DNA of 64,000 nucleotides from Tubulanus polymorphus (taxonomy: Eukaryota > Nemertea > Palaeonemertea > Tubulaniformes > Tubulanidae), in the NCBI RefSeq assembly GCF_964204645.1, contig NC_134027.1, positions 21,750,485 through 21,814,484 of the forward strand. Direction: 5' to 3'. Each line of letters opens with the position of its first letter. Within the stretch, counting starts at the first letter, position 1. Positions 11,339-21,741 of the stretch are shown here, piece after piece. A program made the position numbers and the translations under genes. Under the pieces are notes generated by a model. The model ran no database searches. It saw nothing but the letters and a program-made list of their open reading frames with translations, and was not told where the DNA came from.

Positions 11339-12598
11339 TAGGGGTCCAGGGACACCATGCCCACTTGGGAAATGGTTTCAAATGCTCAACAATCTAACAA
11401 TTTCAATATTCAACGCCCCCTGGTGACCATTTACAAAAACCAACGACCTTGAAACTCACCAAAATCATAGAACATGTCAGCAGTTACGATTTTGTAATTG
11501 ATTGTGAAAACAAAATATACCTCGTTACCAATTTAATATGGAAATACTAAGTCATTCTACTATTCAACGCCCCCTGGTGACCATATTCAAAACCCAATGA
11601 CCTCGAAACTCACCACAATCATAGAACATGTCATGAACTACAACTTTGCAATTGATCATGGTAACAAAATATGCCTAGGTACCAATATAATAAGGAAATA
11701 CTAAGTTATTCTACTATTCAACGCCCCCTGGTGACCATATAGAAAAACTAATGTCCTTAAAACTCACAACAATCATAGATGATGTCATGAGCTACAACTT
11801 TCCAATTGATTGTGGTTACAAAATATGCATAGGTACAAATATAATAAAGAAATGCTTAGATATTGTATTATTCAACGCCCCCTGGTGGCCATATACGAAA
11901 TCCAATTACCTTGAAACTCACCGCAATCATAGAACACGTTATGAGCTACAACTTTCTAATTGATTGTGGTAGCAAAATACGCTTAGGTATCAATATAATG
12001 TGGAAAAACTTTTTCCCACTTACGAATGAGTACTGGTGACACCAAGATGGCCGCCAATTGCGTCATAATTGGCTGATGAAAAATACCTGTCTGAGGTATA
12101 AAACATCCCTTTCCAAAGAATACCCATCACAAATTGTAATGAGAAATGGCAAACCAGTAGGAAGCTACAGGACTCAGAATTCGGGCCAAAATTAACATTT
12201 TTGGGCACTAAAAAGGTCATAGGACGGCCATCTTGAGTCCGACCGACCCAATTTTTGTTATGTTGATGGGCCCTGGGGATTCACATATCCGAAAGATCAA
12301 GGTAATTGATCAAAGCGTCTTCAAAATTTCCCTCAAAAAGTTCAAAAATGTGTAAAAAGTGCTGATTTTGGCGAACAACAATGGCTGCCAGTCAGCCATC
12401 TTGATTCTGACAGGGCCAGTTTTTGGGCTGAAGATGTGTCTAGGGTAGATACACCTGTAACCCAAATATCAAGACGTTACCTTGAAGCGTCTTCAAAACT
12501 TCCCAAAATAACTGGATTCCGTCTACGGACGGACGGACGGACGACGGACGAAAAGTGAACGCAATAGCCCGCTGGGACTAAAGTCCCAAGTGGGCTAA
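11338..12598 (+). mobile_element. non-autonomous Helitron-like element of pearl/HINE type
   Basis: The left end is CTAGGGGTCCAGGGACACC. A core repeat containing CAACGCCCCCTGGTGACCAT starts at about 11411, 11565, 11719 and 11873, a spacing of 154 bp. Downstream come conserved segments, an (ACGG)n tract (12524-12550), and a 3' end with a hairpin TGGGACT-AA-AGTCCCA (12573-12588) shortly before the terminal CTAA. Core tandem repeats plus an ACGG microsatellite are the hallmark of the pearl-type elements described from bivalve molluscs. A 3' hairpin before CTRR is a Helitron trait. No Rep/helicase is present. Confidence 0.75.
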
Positions 12599-12620
12599 TA
12601 ATAATAATAATAATAATATG
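12597..12620. repeat. (TAA)n microsatellite, right part
   Basis: Continuation of the TAA tract directly after the CTAA end of the Helitron-like element. Confidence 0.9.
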
Positions 12621-12835
12621 TGTCTTATATAGCGCTTAATCCAGCGAGCGCTTTACAATTTCCGGTATTATTACCCCAGCCATTTAATACTCTAACAAGT
12701 GTCAGTCATCTCTCCCTGGGGAGAAGTAACACCGAGCGAACACTAGGCGCTCAGGTATCATCTATCAGGCCAGGTACCGATTTACTCCTGGATGGAGAGC
12801 AGCATCGAGGATAAGTGTCTTGTAAAACAGTAAGC
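12621..12835. mobile_element. dispersed repeat (AGCGCTTAATCC..CCAGGTACC..ACTCCTGG)
   Basis: TATATAGCGCTTAATCCAGC is followed by AGGCCAGGTACCGATTTACTCCTGGATGGAGAG and a GATAAGTGTCTTG tail. The second part recurs at 29015-29090 and 29350-29420. The pattern is a familiar interspersed repeat of marine invertebrate genomes, but I cannot assign its superfamily. Confidence 0.6.
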
Positions 12836-13549
12836 CATCTATAGGCTAAATACATTAACTATGAGCTTCTTGAAAATGATATACTAAATACATGAAACAT
12901 GAGCTTCTTGAAACTGATATTTTCGCGTTCGGATTTTCAGGAAAAACCGCCTGGCCTGTTATCTATTACAATCTCAGCCTCAAGATTCGCTCCCTTTGCT
13001 TAGCAACGGTTTTCTCGATGAAAATAACAGAAGACCAAATCAATAAGTAAAAAAATACAGCAAAAATACTATTGGATGAAAAGCCATCTGTGTTCATATG
13101 CTAACTATAGAAGATACCATGATTTTTCTTCGGAAACCCATCTGTCGCAGACACGACGCATCAGTCAATTGAAAAAAATTGATCCGATAGTCCTGGTAAA
13201 GTTATGATCATCGACGTCATAACTAATACACGGAGCAAAGTCAGCACTGCTTTCAATCAGTCAAACGAAATTCAGGACTTCGCTTATCGACAACAAGATG
13301 CGTGACTCAGTTGGGAAGTAAATTTCCGAAGGTTTCGAAATCCTTCAATTTTATTTAAAATTTATGATAGATTTTGGTGTGTTTCGGTATATACGTATAT
13401 ATGCGCATACATATATTGATGCTTATCCGACTGATGCCATGTCTCGATATTAATGTTATAGTGATGTATACAGAGCATTCGAACGGGGGCGGCAGGGGCG
13501 ACCAAAGCCGCCCCACTTTTTGGCTTAACAAAAATTTTTTGGCGCCCTC
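12836..13549. other. non-coding stretch
   Basis: No supported gene. It contains a short duplicated ACATGAGCTTCTTGAAA motif near 12857-12912 and alternating TATA/TGCA steps around 13388-13420. Confidence 0.35.
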
Positions 13550-13553
13550 TTAA

Positions 13554-13825
13554 CCCTTTCAGTGCTGACTAATGAATACCCTATAGTGCTGGAGATAATT
13601 TGAAAATTTTGAAAAATTCCACCCTAGTGTGTTGAATAACGGGAATACCACTATAGTGCGTCTACACCGCAGCGCAGCGTATCATTAGTTACTAGTATTT
13701 CACTATGTTTGACAGGTGCTGCCATTTTTCATAAGAGATAATTACTAATTACTAATTAAATCAATACACCACAGTGCGGTATACTCGCGAAATCCATCAC
13801 CGATTCATACACCGCACTGAAAGGG
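13554..13825. mobile_element. piggyBac-like MITE, intact ends
   Basis: It is flanked by TTAA on both sides (13550-13553 and 13826-13829), with termini CCCTTTCAGTGC and GCACTGAAAGGG as perfect 12-bp inverted repeats. Subterminal motifs (CCCTATAGTGCTGG, ACTATAGTGCGTCTACACCG, TTTGACAGGTGCTGCCA) recur in the other copies. It is 272 bp and non-coding, and relies on a piggyBac transposase supplied elsewhere. Confidence 0.93.
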
Positions 13826-13829
13826 TTAA

Positions 13830-16800
13830 AACGTTAATTAAAAAGGGTTAACACCATAAAAACTTTTCATAAGCCACTACGAATGAGAGATGTTAAACAG
13901 TCACACAAAACGTCATCGAAACATGTGCATTGTAGTTTACAACCAGCAGTTAGAAGCAATGAGGACTCTACGTTCGACTGTGGCAATCGAGGATTCCACT
14001 TGTGGCAAGCGAGGATGCAGTGAGGATTCACCAGGTTCGCTAGTGTGCAATCAGACAACAACTCCCGGATTCTTCTCATATTCGATTAAAGTCTATCCAT
14101 AATTTCTCAAATTCTTTGAATGGTGATCAGTAAAAACCACCTTAAATATGAACCTTAAGATCATCTGAGTTTATCAGAATGAGTGATTTGCCTAATTTCT
14201 GACGAGGGATGCTAAAAATCTAGATGAAAGTTCATTGAAAATGATATAGATTTGAACTAGGTTGTCGCGCTGTTATGCACGCCATCTAGCGGGATAGCTG
14301 GTGGCACGAAGTCCTCATTAACCCACTTTAATACTGTAACCTATGAGGCACTGCTCGTGCTGATTCAAAACAATAGGGTGCTGCAAACATGAAACAGCTG
14401 CTTCTTTCCTATCATTCATAAAGGCAGCAAATTTGATAATGACAAATTATTGCACATATATAACCCATTGATCTAGTGAGAAGTTATAACATTTACTTCA
14501 TGACAGCTGACGTATTGTGGGTGATGCCTATCACTAGTCTTATAATCATATCCAAAGTGACCCTTGACCCCTAGTTACATGAAAAATCCCCAAATACACA
14601 AACCTCCATGCCACATTTCACCTATATGTATATATATATCACTACATTCTCCATTTTTCCACAAAGCGCCAATATTTTCATCGTAAGTATTTTTCTTGTT
14701 TATGCTTTTTTTCAAAAGCACGTTGTACCGCGTAGCAGCTCGTCGTTCTCTGTACTAGGTGGTTGGCTCACGACTTCTCATGCTTCTGTGAATGAGACCG
14801 TGAAATGGCCCCAAAACGCATCTCCCGCGATTGAATTCTCAAAATTCCCCCTTGTATATTTCACTCAGTACGTCTCGACTGTATCAACATGATAAAGAGT
14901 TTTATTGAATCGAATTGTCAATAGCAAGCCAGGAAGATATGAAACTGATCAGTCGAGTCAAACACCACCACACCAGCCCCCCCCCCCCCCGCACATGAGC
15001 AGCTGAATAATCCGGAGGCAAACAGTGCAGCTGATGATCGCTGCTAGTACACCAATTTTAGTGTATATATCATATCAAAAATTTATGACGACTAGTCTTT
15101 ATGAATTTTTGATTATGCACAGCTCTTCGTCAATAGTGTACTACATGCCGCGTACGTAGTCTTGGTGTCTTGAATCTGGGAATAGATTACCAGGTGTTGA
15201 TATTCATGGAATTATCCAATCTGGGAATAGATTACCAGGTGTTGATATTCATGGAATTATCCAATAACTCACTTTTCATCAATTCATTTCAGTAACTGCA
15301 TTTCCAATGGATATACCGGGCCATTGGCAACGCACCGGATATTCGGCGTGTTTGTCATGGCGGCATTCCCGAATGTTATTTATAGCTCATGTCCGCGCTC
15401 CGATTGACAGCTAGGTCAGTTATTAAAATGAAGAACAAACAACAATACCGACTTCAAAGCTTCTTTCCAGTTCCGAAAATACGCATCTAACGAACACGAA
15501 TATCTGCTTTCACATTTTAAAAAAACTGCCACACAAAACTAGCTTTTTTCCTTTAAAAAAATCAAAAACCCTGTCAAAGGCTTTTTCTAATTACTTAAGA
15601 GTACTGATTTTTTTTCAAGAAAAAAATGGAAGGGCAAAGGGAAATAAAGGACCACGGGTCCAGTAGAATCAACGGAGTACATTTTACCAGTCAAATTTCC
15701 GAATATTAAGCAAAACCAAGCGAGTCACCACTTCCGGAGCCAGGTCGCAATTCGCACCCAAAAATTATACCCGAGCTAAAATTTGGCTCGGCCCAAGCGG
15801 GCAGGTCCATTCAGCTGATAGGTTATCGCGTCTATATTCATTATCTACGTTGTGTAAAGTTTTATGCCGTATATATACCTAATAAGAGAAATGTATTTTT
15901 GCTATTAACCTATATATGACAGTACTCACAAGTAGTAAATTATCACGTAATGCACATTGTAATATGTATTTGGTGTTAATTAATAACATCAAATTTTAAA
16001 AAAACTGACATGATTTAGTACGTATATACAGATATATGTATATACACGTATTTACATGCACTATCTAAATACACTACCAACAAAATACTACCAACCAGTA
16101 TAGGCCAAGTTGTTCTAATAACGTGACTGGTAGAATTGCAGGAGCAATCCAAGAACATTTGATTTGAGTGTTACAACAAAATCACTGCCATTCCATCAGA
16201 ATGACATAAGAAAAAATCACCCAAAAAAATTCCACGCGACACCATTGTATTGCATGAAATTCAGAGTACGCCAATAGGGGTTATGGAATTTCTTTAAAAA
16301 TAAGATAATAAGGGTTATTATGAGAAGAACAAGATTTTCAAGACGAAGGCCCGGTTGCTCAAGTATGCAAATGAATTCTTGCTTCGTTTTCATATACCAG
16401 GGAGAGTCATGCGTGTGACCAGTGCGTTACCCAATTACAGGCAAAGCCCCCATAGCGCCTGCCCTGGAAAATAACCCACTTATATAAAGATCGATAAGTA
16501 ACAATGATTTTGTGGTTTCCACAGACCAACTGCTTCCACAGTTTTTGCTAATAGCATACTATCAAAGCAACAAACAACCGCAATAATCTCGTTATCGGCG
16601 TGATACCTGGCAAGGCTTTAAAAACGTAACTAATATAAGTATGTATGCTCCAGTAACATAATAAGCTCTCCTTATCAAATACGAATGATATAGGCTATGG
16701 TGGTTTTGAAAAGGAATGCCATTAATTTTCTTCGGAATCTATAGACCAGTATTCTCTGGCCACCGTATAGTTCCAATGTCTCCCGAACTAGACATTGTTT

Positions 16801-16980
16801 TTAGTAAGTAGTCAGAGGCTTCTGTCCGTAGCTTCTAGATGTTTCGCACGCTGATGCGTAGCTAGCTACCTGCGTGAACTTGACGCAACAGTTATTAGGG
16901 TTATTTCGTTAGTTGATAATAATTACGTGGACTCCAATAAACCCAACGGAACAACATCAGGCATCTGTGATGAACTTGTG
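13830..16980. other. non-coding stretch
   Basis: No gene is supported with confidence. It holds a C run near 14979-14990 and a 45-bp tandem duplication at 15173-15262. A minus-strand ATG in a strong context (GCCGCCATG, near 15350-15363) has TATAAATA about 24 bp upstream and opens only a short frame. Fragments with TTGGCTCGGCCCAAGC at 15780-15805 recall the GCCGCGATCAC MITE family. Confidence 0.35.
15173..15262. repeat. 45-bp direct tandem duplication
   Basis: The unit AATCTGGGAATAGATTACCA..GGAATTATCC occurs twice in immediate succession (15173-15217 and 15218-15262) with no differences visible. Confidence 0.93.
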
Positions 16981-16984
16981 AGAT

Positions 16985-17170
16985 CAGTACAGCCATAGTG
17001 GCTCACTAAGTAGAGCAATTGACTAACATGTCAGTAGATCGGGAGTTCGACATTTCTGGAGTGGTTTCCACCAGCAGAGCGGAGGGGGCTCAGTGTTGGT
17101 GGTCCGGGTTATCCACCATCAAAGATCCTCTACATTACATAACACAGTTATAGATTCTAAAATGCCCCTT
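16985..17170 (+). mobile_element. tRNA-derived SINE-like element
   Basis: An A-box-like TGGCTCACTAAGTAGAGCA (from about 16999) is followed, at tRNA-like spacing, by a B-box-like GGGAGTTCGACATTT (about 17041). A non-tRNA body follows (GGTTTCCACCAGCAGAGCGG onward). The layout is that of a SINE with an internal pol III promoter. The element is diverged and its 3' end is not defined. Confidence 0.6.
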
Positions 17171-17692
17171 GGCTGATTCATCAGCAATAAAATTGATTAT
17201 TTTGAAGTTCTGGGCTAATGAATGAACTGTTTCCACAGGAATTTCGCTAGTCTATCATCACACGATTGAAAAGTAAGGTATTGCCAGGTAGTGCATGTTA
17301 CACTGCAGATGTTTTTCCAGATGTTTTGCAGTATAAAAATAATACATCACTGAAAGAACATTATAGTGTAGTAACTTTCACTAACAGGGAAAATTCAGGG
17401 GTGCCTTCCAATTGCAGTAGAGATAACTCGTCGCTTATCCGTTGGGACCTATGTCTTAGTCTTGTTGATGGATAATTGAGGATGGCCAGTTACTGAACAT
17501 CATTTTAAATGATGAAGAACTTCTGGAGTTTTGCGATTGGGGTTTCAAAATTTGGACAGAAAACCGAGGGTGTCGGAAAAGACTCCGATGGTGGATGATC
17601 GTTTAAGCTCTCCGGCAAAAAGGAACCAAAAACTGCCTCTAAGAAAAAATCTGCCTAAAAAAATACCCTATATTCATTCTATATTCCTCTAT

Positions 17693-17996
17693 AGCCGCGA
17701 TCACACAAGCATTTTTGCCCCGGGCCAAATTTTCACACGGGTGCCAAATGGGCCCGAGTCTGTTTGGCCCGACCAAAAACGTCGGACCAGGCCCGAGCTT
17801 ATTTTAGCACCAGGCAAATGATTGCGTTTGAATTGCAACTGGCACCGTAAATGATCCACTTCGCTTTGTTTAAGCATTGTTTAGTATCGAGTGAGTGGTT
17901 AGCGTGTGAACGCGCTCTCTAATTAGGCATGGGCCAAACACGGAGCCTGATCCGTGCCAATTTGGCCTGGGCCAAATCTTCTCCGTGATCGCGGCT
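17693..17996. mobile_element. MITE, GCCGCGATCAC family, best full-length copy
   Basis: Terminal inverted repeats AGCCGCGATCAC and GTGATCGCGGCT are perfect over 12 bp and flanked by TA. The 304-bp interior is rich in GGGCCAAAT/ATTTGGCCC and contains ATCCACTTCGCTTTGTTTAA and GAACGCGCTCTCTAATTAGG. It encodes no protein. Relatives lie at 1690, 5549, 7346, 9330, 25262 and 30571. TA flanks suggest a Tc1/mariner-type mobiliser, which is inference. Confidence 0.92.
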
Positions 17997-18128
17997 TATA
18001 ACTGACGCAAATGTACTTCTTCGCCTGATCGTGACGATTGAATTTTCCCACTAATTTATACGCCCGATTGCGAATGGGCTCACATCGCGATTGAAATATT
18101 ACGACAGTTTTCCCTGCTTTAATGCAAA

Positions 18129-18278
18129 TCAAATGAGTTGTTTTGATAAAGCGAGTCTTCCGATAAAAAATAACGCATCTAACCGGCTTAATACATAGAC
18201 TGGTGGCTGCTGAGAGGCAATCTGTCCGCCCAAGAAATCTTGGGCGGTGTAACGGACTGATGAAGAGTTTGTGGCCAT
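18129..18278 (-). CDS. weak candidate short ORF or first exon
   Basis: On the minus strand an ATG in a strong context (AACCATGG) opens a 49-codon frame starting MATNSSSVRYTAQDFLGGQI and ending at a TGA. Codon use in the first 25 codons is coding-like and then becomes AT-rich, so a splice donor may lie inside. It lies between the MITE at 17693-17996 and sequence with no recognised gene. No homology is recognised. Confidence 0.18.
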   Translation of the reverse strand: MATNSSSVRYTAQDFLGGQIASQQPPVYVLSRLDALFFIGRLALSKQLI

Positions 18279-18339
18279 GGTTTGTGTAAGGGTGAGCTTC
18301 CGCACGAGGCATTTAAACCCTGGCAAGCGAGGATGACTG

Positions 18340-19330
18340 GTTTATAGAATTCGATCGCTGGCATAAATTATAAGCCACAAATATCAAACATGTTTGATAC
18401 GAGCAATCTACCGGGCTAATGAGTAGGCCGGCAAAAACAAACATGGCAGCCCCGGATGAGGCAGAAATATGTGAAAGTGAAAATCGGTGAATTTTGTGAA
18501 ATAAGTTAAAAACCCTGGGAAAATGTAGTCAAGAAACAATAGAAACTTTTAAGGGGCTAAAAACATCCTGTTGCTTCATATAGGCCTATGTAGCTAACAG
18601 GAAGCATTTCAATTTCAAAATCAACTCTTGAGTCATGTATTTCTGATTCTATAGTAAGCCATACCAGCTTGCCAATGCCCAGTTGGTACTGAATGCAATT
18701 TTCGAATTGAAGGCCTAATTCTTTTTAGTTGAAATAGGCCTAGGGATCTGCCACCTAGAATACTGCCAAAAATAGTCCTTCACAATGATTTTATGTGGGA
18801 AATAGTTAGAATAAATAAATTTTTAATAAATAAATTTTCATAGAATTGGAACTAAAGTGGAGTTTTGTTTACCACGAAAGTACCCACACAAATGTCAGGT
18901 CTTAGGAGTAGTATTCAAGCAGACAATTTTCACAACTTCTAGCATGGGTTGAAAATTTTGCTTCTCTTCCGACAATTTGGCCTTAGGCCTATATCAACTT
19001 GCATATTTTGAACGAAAATGGATGAAAAAGTGTAACCAAGAGAATCTATTGAAATCGATGCTCAAATGTTCTTATAGCCAGCATCTGGCTGATACTTAAT
19101 CAATTGGAACCCCCTTATTAAATATGGGCCTGGCACACATGCTACCACGAGTTATCGAGTTACCACTGGTAATTTACAAGTTTAACACGTTCACTGCCGC
19201 TGACGAGATAAATCATCATGGTGGATGCACCGCAGTTTGCCATGACGAATCAATGTCATTTTATAGCATTATGAATGACCTGGCAGAGGCAAGAAACTAG
19301 CTAACAATTGTCTGGCAGTATTGAGAGACT
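18340..19330. other. non-coding stretch
   Basis: No supported gene. At 18378-18397 lies the palindrome-like ATATCAAACATGTTTGATAC, a motif also present near 1048 and 5889. Confidence 0.35.
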
Positions 19331-19634
19331 AAAGCCGGGCGTAGGTCGACCTTGCGACGCGATCATCGCGTTGCGTCACAAGTGGAAGCGTAAGTCGGTT
19401 GCGATGCGATTGTCAGTGACTGTGTGCGACTAGTTGCTCCCAGTCGCAAGAGCGCGAAGGTCGGTTGCGACGGTCGCGTCGCATCGCAGAAAGTAGAACA
19501 TGTGCGACTCATTGCAACTAGTCGCAGTGAGTCGCAAGTTGCGCTGGCAGTCGCAAGGTAGCGTAGGTCGGTCGGTCGTTGTGATCATCGCTGGCGGTCG
19601 CAGCGAGTCGCAAGGCCGACCTACGCACGGCTTT
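19331..19634. mobile_element. GTCGCA-rich inverted-repeat element (MITE)
   Basis: The termini AAAGCCGGGCGTAGGTCG and CGACCTACGCACGGCTTT are inverted repeats with one mismatch, flanked by TA. The ~300-bp interior is dominated by GTCGCA/GCGACC/TGCGAC words in both orientations and is far more GC-rich than its surroundings. Non-coding. Confidence 0.85.
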
Positions 19635-20091
19635 AGATATTATTTATGGGGGTAACTCAAGTCTGGTGCACACTTGAAATTTTTTCCAAAAAATCTTCAG
19701 AAAGCAATGAATTTTTAGCTTCTTTTCCGGCCAATATTTAGAGAGAATATAACGACTAAAATCATTCTACATTATTTTTTACAATAAAACCTTTAAATTC
19801 TCTTAGATTTTTCACACTTTTCACTGGCAATGGGGACAAGAAAAAATTGAGAATCTCTTCACCATTGCCAGTGATGAGTTATCTCGTCATGTGGTTTTTT
19901 ATACTAAAATAGATCAGTGTATTGATTTATCAATGTACAAATAGTGCTGGCAGCATAGGCCTATAAATTGTATAATGTCAAAAAATAGCGTTGGCTATGG
20001 CAGCGAACGACTTAGAAGAAAATGGCCTACGCGAAAACAATCAAGGTAGAACTTAAACGAAAATATCAAATAAATTAGATGCTTTACATAC

Positions 20092-20176
20092 CCGGCCGAT
20101 TATCCATCGTAGAGATGCTCAACACAAGACATAACAACACGCATCCGATAACATAATTCACACGAGTCTTTCCCAT
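20092..20176 (-). CDS. signal-peptide first exon of a secreted-protein gene
   Basis: On the minus strand, an ATG (20174-20176; context CACAATGG) begins MGKTRVNYVIGCVLLCLVLS followed by ISTMDNRP. That is a basic n-region, a 13-15 residue hydrophobic core and a polar end, i.e. a classic signal peptide. The exon ends at a consensus donor (CCGG|GTATGT) after the first base of a codon, the usual phase after signal-peptide exons. Downstream exons must lie at lower coordinates. The phase-compatible minus exon at 1-126 is the only clear one I see. Family unknown. Confidence 0.6.
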
Positions 20177-20584
20177 TGTGCCGTAGACTGGAATTGAAAC
20201 CGGGCTTACTGTTCTCCAAATCTATCAATCCACGTAAATATGACGTCGTCGACAAACGTCCTGAAAAGTTTACGGAAATCTGTTAATCAAGACTCGCGCA
20301 TCTGTAATGAATACAGACCTACACAGTCGATACAACTTTCAACAACTGGTTAGGCTATATCAGCATGCTGAAACAGCTGTCAGCTTGAAAAAGCAATTTT
20401 TTGGTGAAGTCCCGATTGATTGTAATTTTGAAACTGATTGATGTTTTCGCTCAATCACCTAACGATCTTGCAGTATTTTGCCAGAAACTTATTAAAAAAT
20501 TGAATTTGTCTACGGAATGACTGTTCTCATTTGTATTTTTCTTTAGTGTTATATTTGAATGTATATCTCTATGCATAGATAGTT

Positions 20585-20948
20585 CTAATTAGTTACTGTG
20601 TTATTTTCTGTTTGTTCATTTAAACAAGTAGGCCTATGTTCTGGAATTTGTAATTTTTTACACCGTGTTAAACATCTGTAAATTTTGTGTTGTCCCTCTA
20701 ATACCTGTAATGGGTTTAAGTGTAAATGAAGTAAATAAATACATTGGGCTGCTAGGCTGAAAGCCTGGCGTATACGGGCAGCTTTCGAGGAGTTCTCTAG
20801 CAACAGCCCAATTTGCTTGATGTCGGACAAAAAACTTTGCTCGTCTGCAGTAACAGGAGATTTTTCGAAAGGATTGGCTTCGAGCCGCATGATACAGATC
20901 TGTTCCCCGGGAAAGAAAATCACCTCTCCGTCCCCTGACTCCAAAAAT
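20585..20948 (-). CDS. weak candidate terminal exon
   Basis: An acceptor-like CCGTATTTCAG precedes an open minus-strand frame whose first ~60 codons look coding (GDGEVIFFPGEQICIMRLEA, then VTADEQSFLSDIKQIGLLLE). The distal half (CIYLLHLHLNPLQV onward) overlaps AT-rich sequence that on the plus strand resembles a LINE 3' end (GTAAATGAAGTAAATAAATA). It may be a real exon with an internal donor, or chance. No family recognised. Confidence 0.2.
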
Positions 20949-20989
20949 GATCTGAAATACGGTCTGGATCAGCCCAGTATCCGAGGGCG

Positions 20990-21247
20990 CCGGTTCCATA
21001 GACATGGCTTAGACTTAAGACCGGTGTAAGACAAACTTAGTCAGTAACCTGTCTGTGGTTTAGTTTCACGATCGGATATTTTCACAAACCACATTAGCAT
21101 AAGCCCATCCGATTATAAAAAGCTTACCACCAACGATTAGGTAACTAACTAAGACAATCTTAGTTCTTCAGCCAATCTAACAACTTAAGACCAGTCTTGA
21201 AGTTTAAGACCACTTTCGGTATTAAGTCACGACTATGGAACCAGCCC
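20990..21247. mobile_element. inverted-repeat element (GGTTCCATAG..CTATGGAACC)
   Basis: GCCGGTTCCATAGACATGGC at the left and CACGACTATGGAACCAGCCC at the right are imperfect terminal inverted repeats. Subterminal CTTAAGACC / GGTATTAAGTC motifs are also opposed. About 250 bp, non-coding. It resembles the GTTCCACAG family in design but not in sequence. Confidence 0.6.
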
Positions 21248-21741
21248 CTGGACAGCAGGCTTATGCTCTCTGATGAAGCGTTTGGCGACTATTAAGGCCA
21301 ACCACCAGCCATCGACCTAATCGAAATAAACTGTTGAAGCCTACAGGGCCTTGTCCTATTAGGCTATGATAAGTTTTCTTTCGATTCTGTATAAATATAA
21401 CCTCTAAAATAGCTTTTTGGGGATAGGCTAATTATAACTGAAAAAGATTTTATTTTCATTGCTTACCATCAATTATGCAACAACTCTATTCGCTGACTGC
21501 GTTGTTGAAGACTGCCGCATCCATGACTAATTAATCACTTGACGTAAATCCAAATATCATTTGTTTAGATCACGACGATCCTAATCCAAGAACGAATTAT
21601 CGCCGTAGGAATCCAGTGTTCGCAATCACTTTTCTCACAAGTTCATAGACAAGAGATTCAATGAACCCTATGCCTAAGGATTCTGCCTGGTAAATTTTGA
21701 AGATTTTTTTACAATGATTGTAGTATGAATGATTAATCAAC
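21248..21741. other. non-coding stretch
   Basis: AT-rich sequence between repeat elements, with no supported gene. Confidence 0.35.

Noticed and set aside
11136-11381. Minus-strand ORF with a poly-Tyr run
   Set aside because: It is a translation of the (TAA)n microsatellite.
11400-12000. CRISPR-like array of regularly spaced repeats
   Set aside because: The units are ~154-bp contiguous tandem repeats within a Helitron-like element, not short repeats with unique spacers, and the genome is eukaryotic.
14608-14892. 94-codon plus-strand ORF
   Set aside because: It starts in a TATA-rich repeat and shows neither coding-like codon use throughout nor a donor or family resemblance.
17923-18312. 129-codon minus-strand ORF
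   Set aside because: Its 3' part lies inside the MITE at 17693-17996, and the rest shows no family, start context or splice support.
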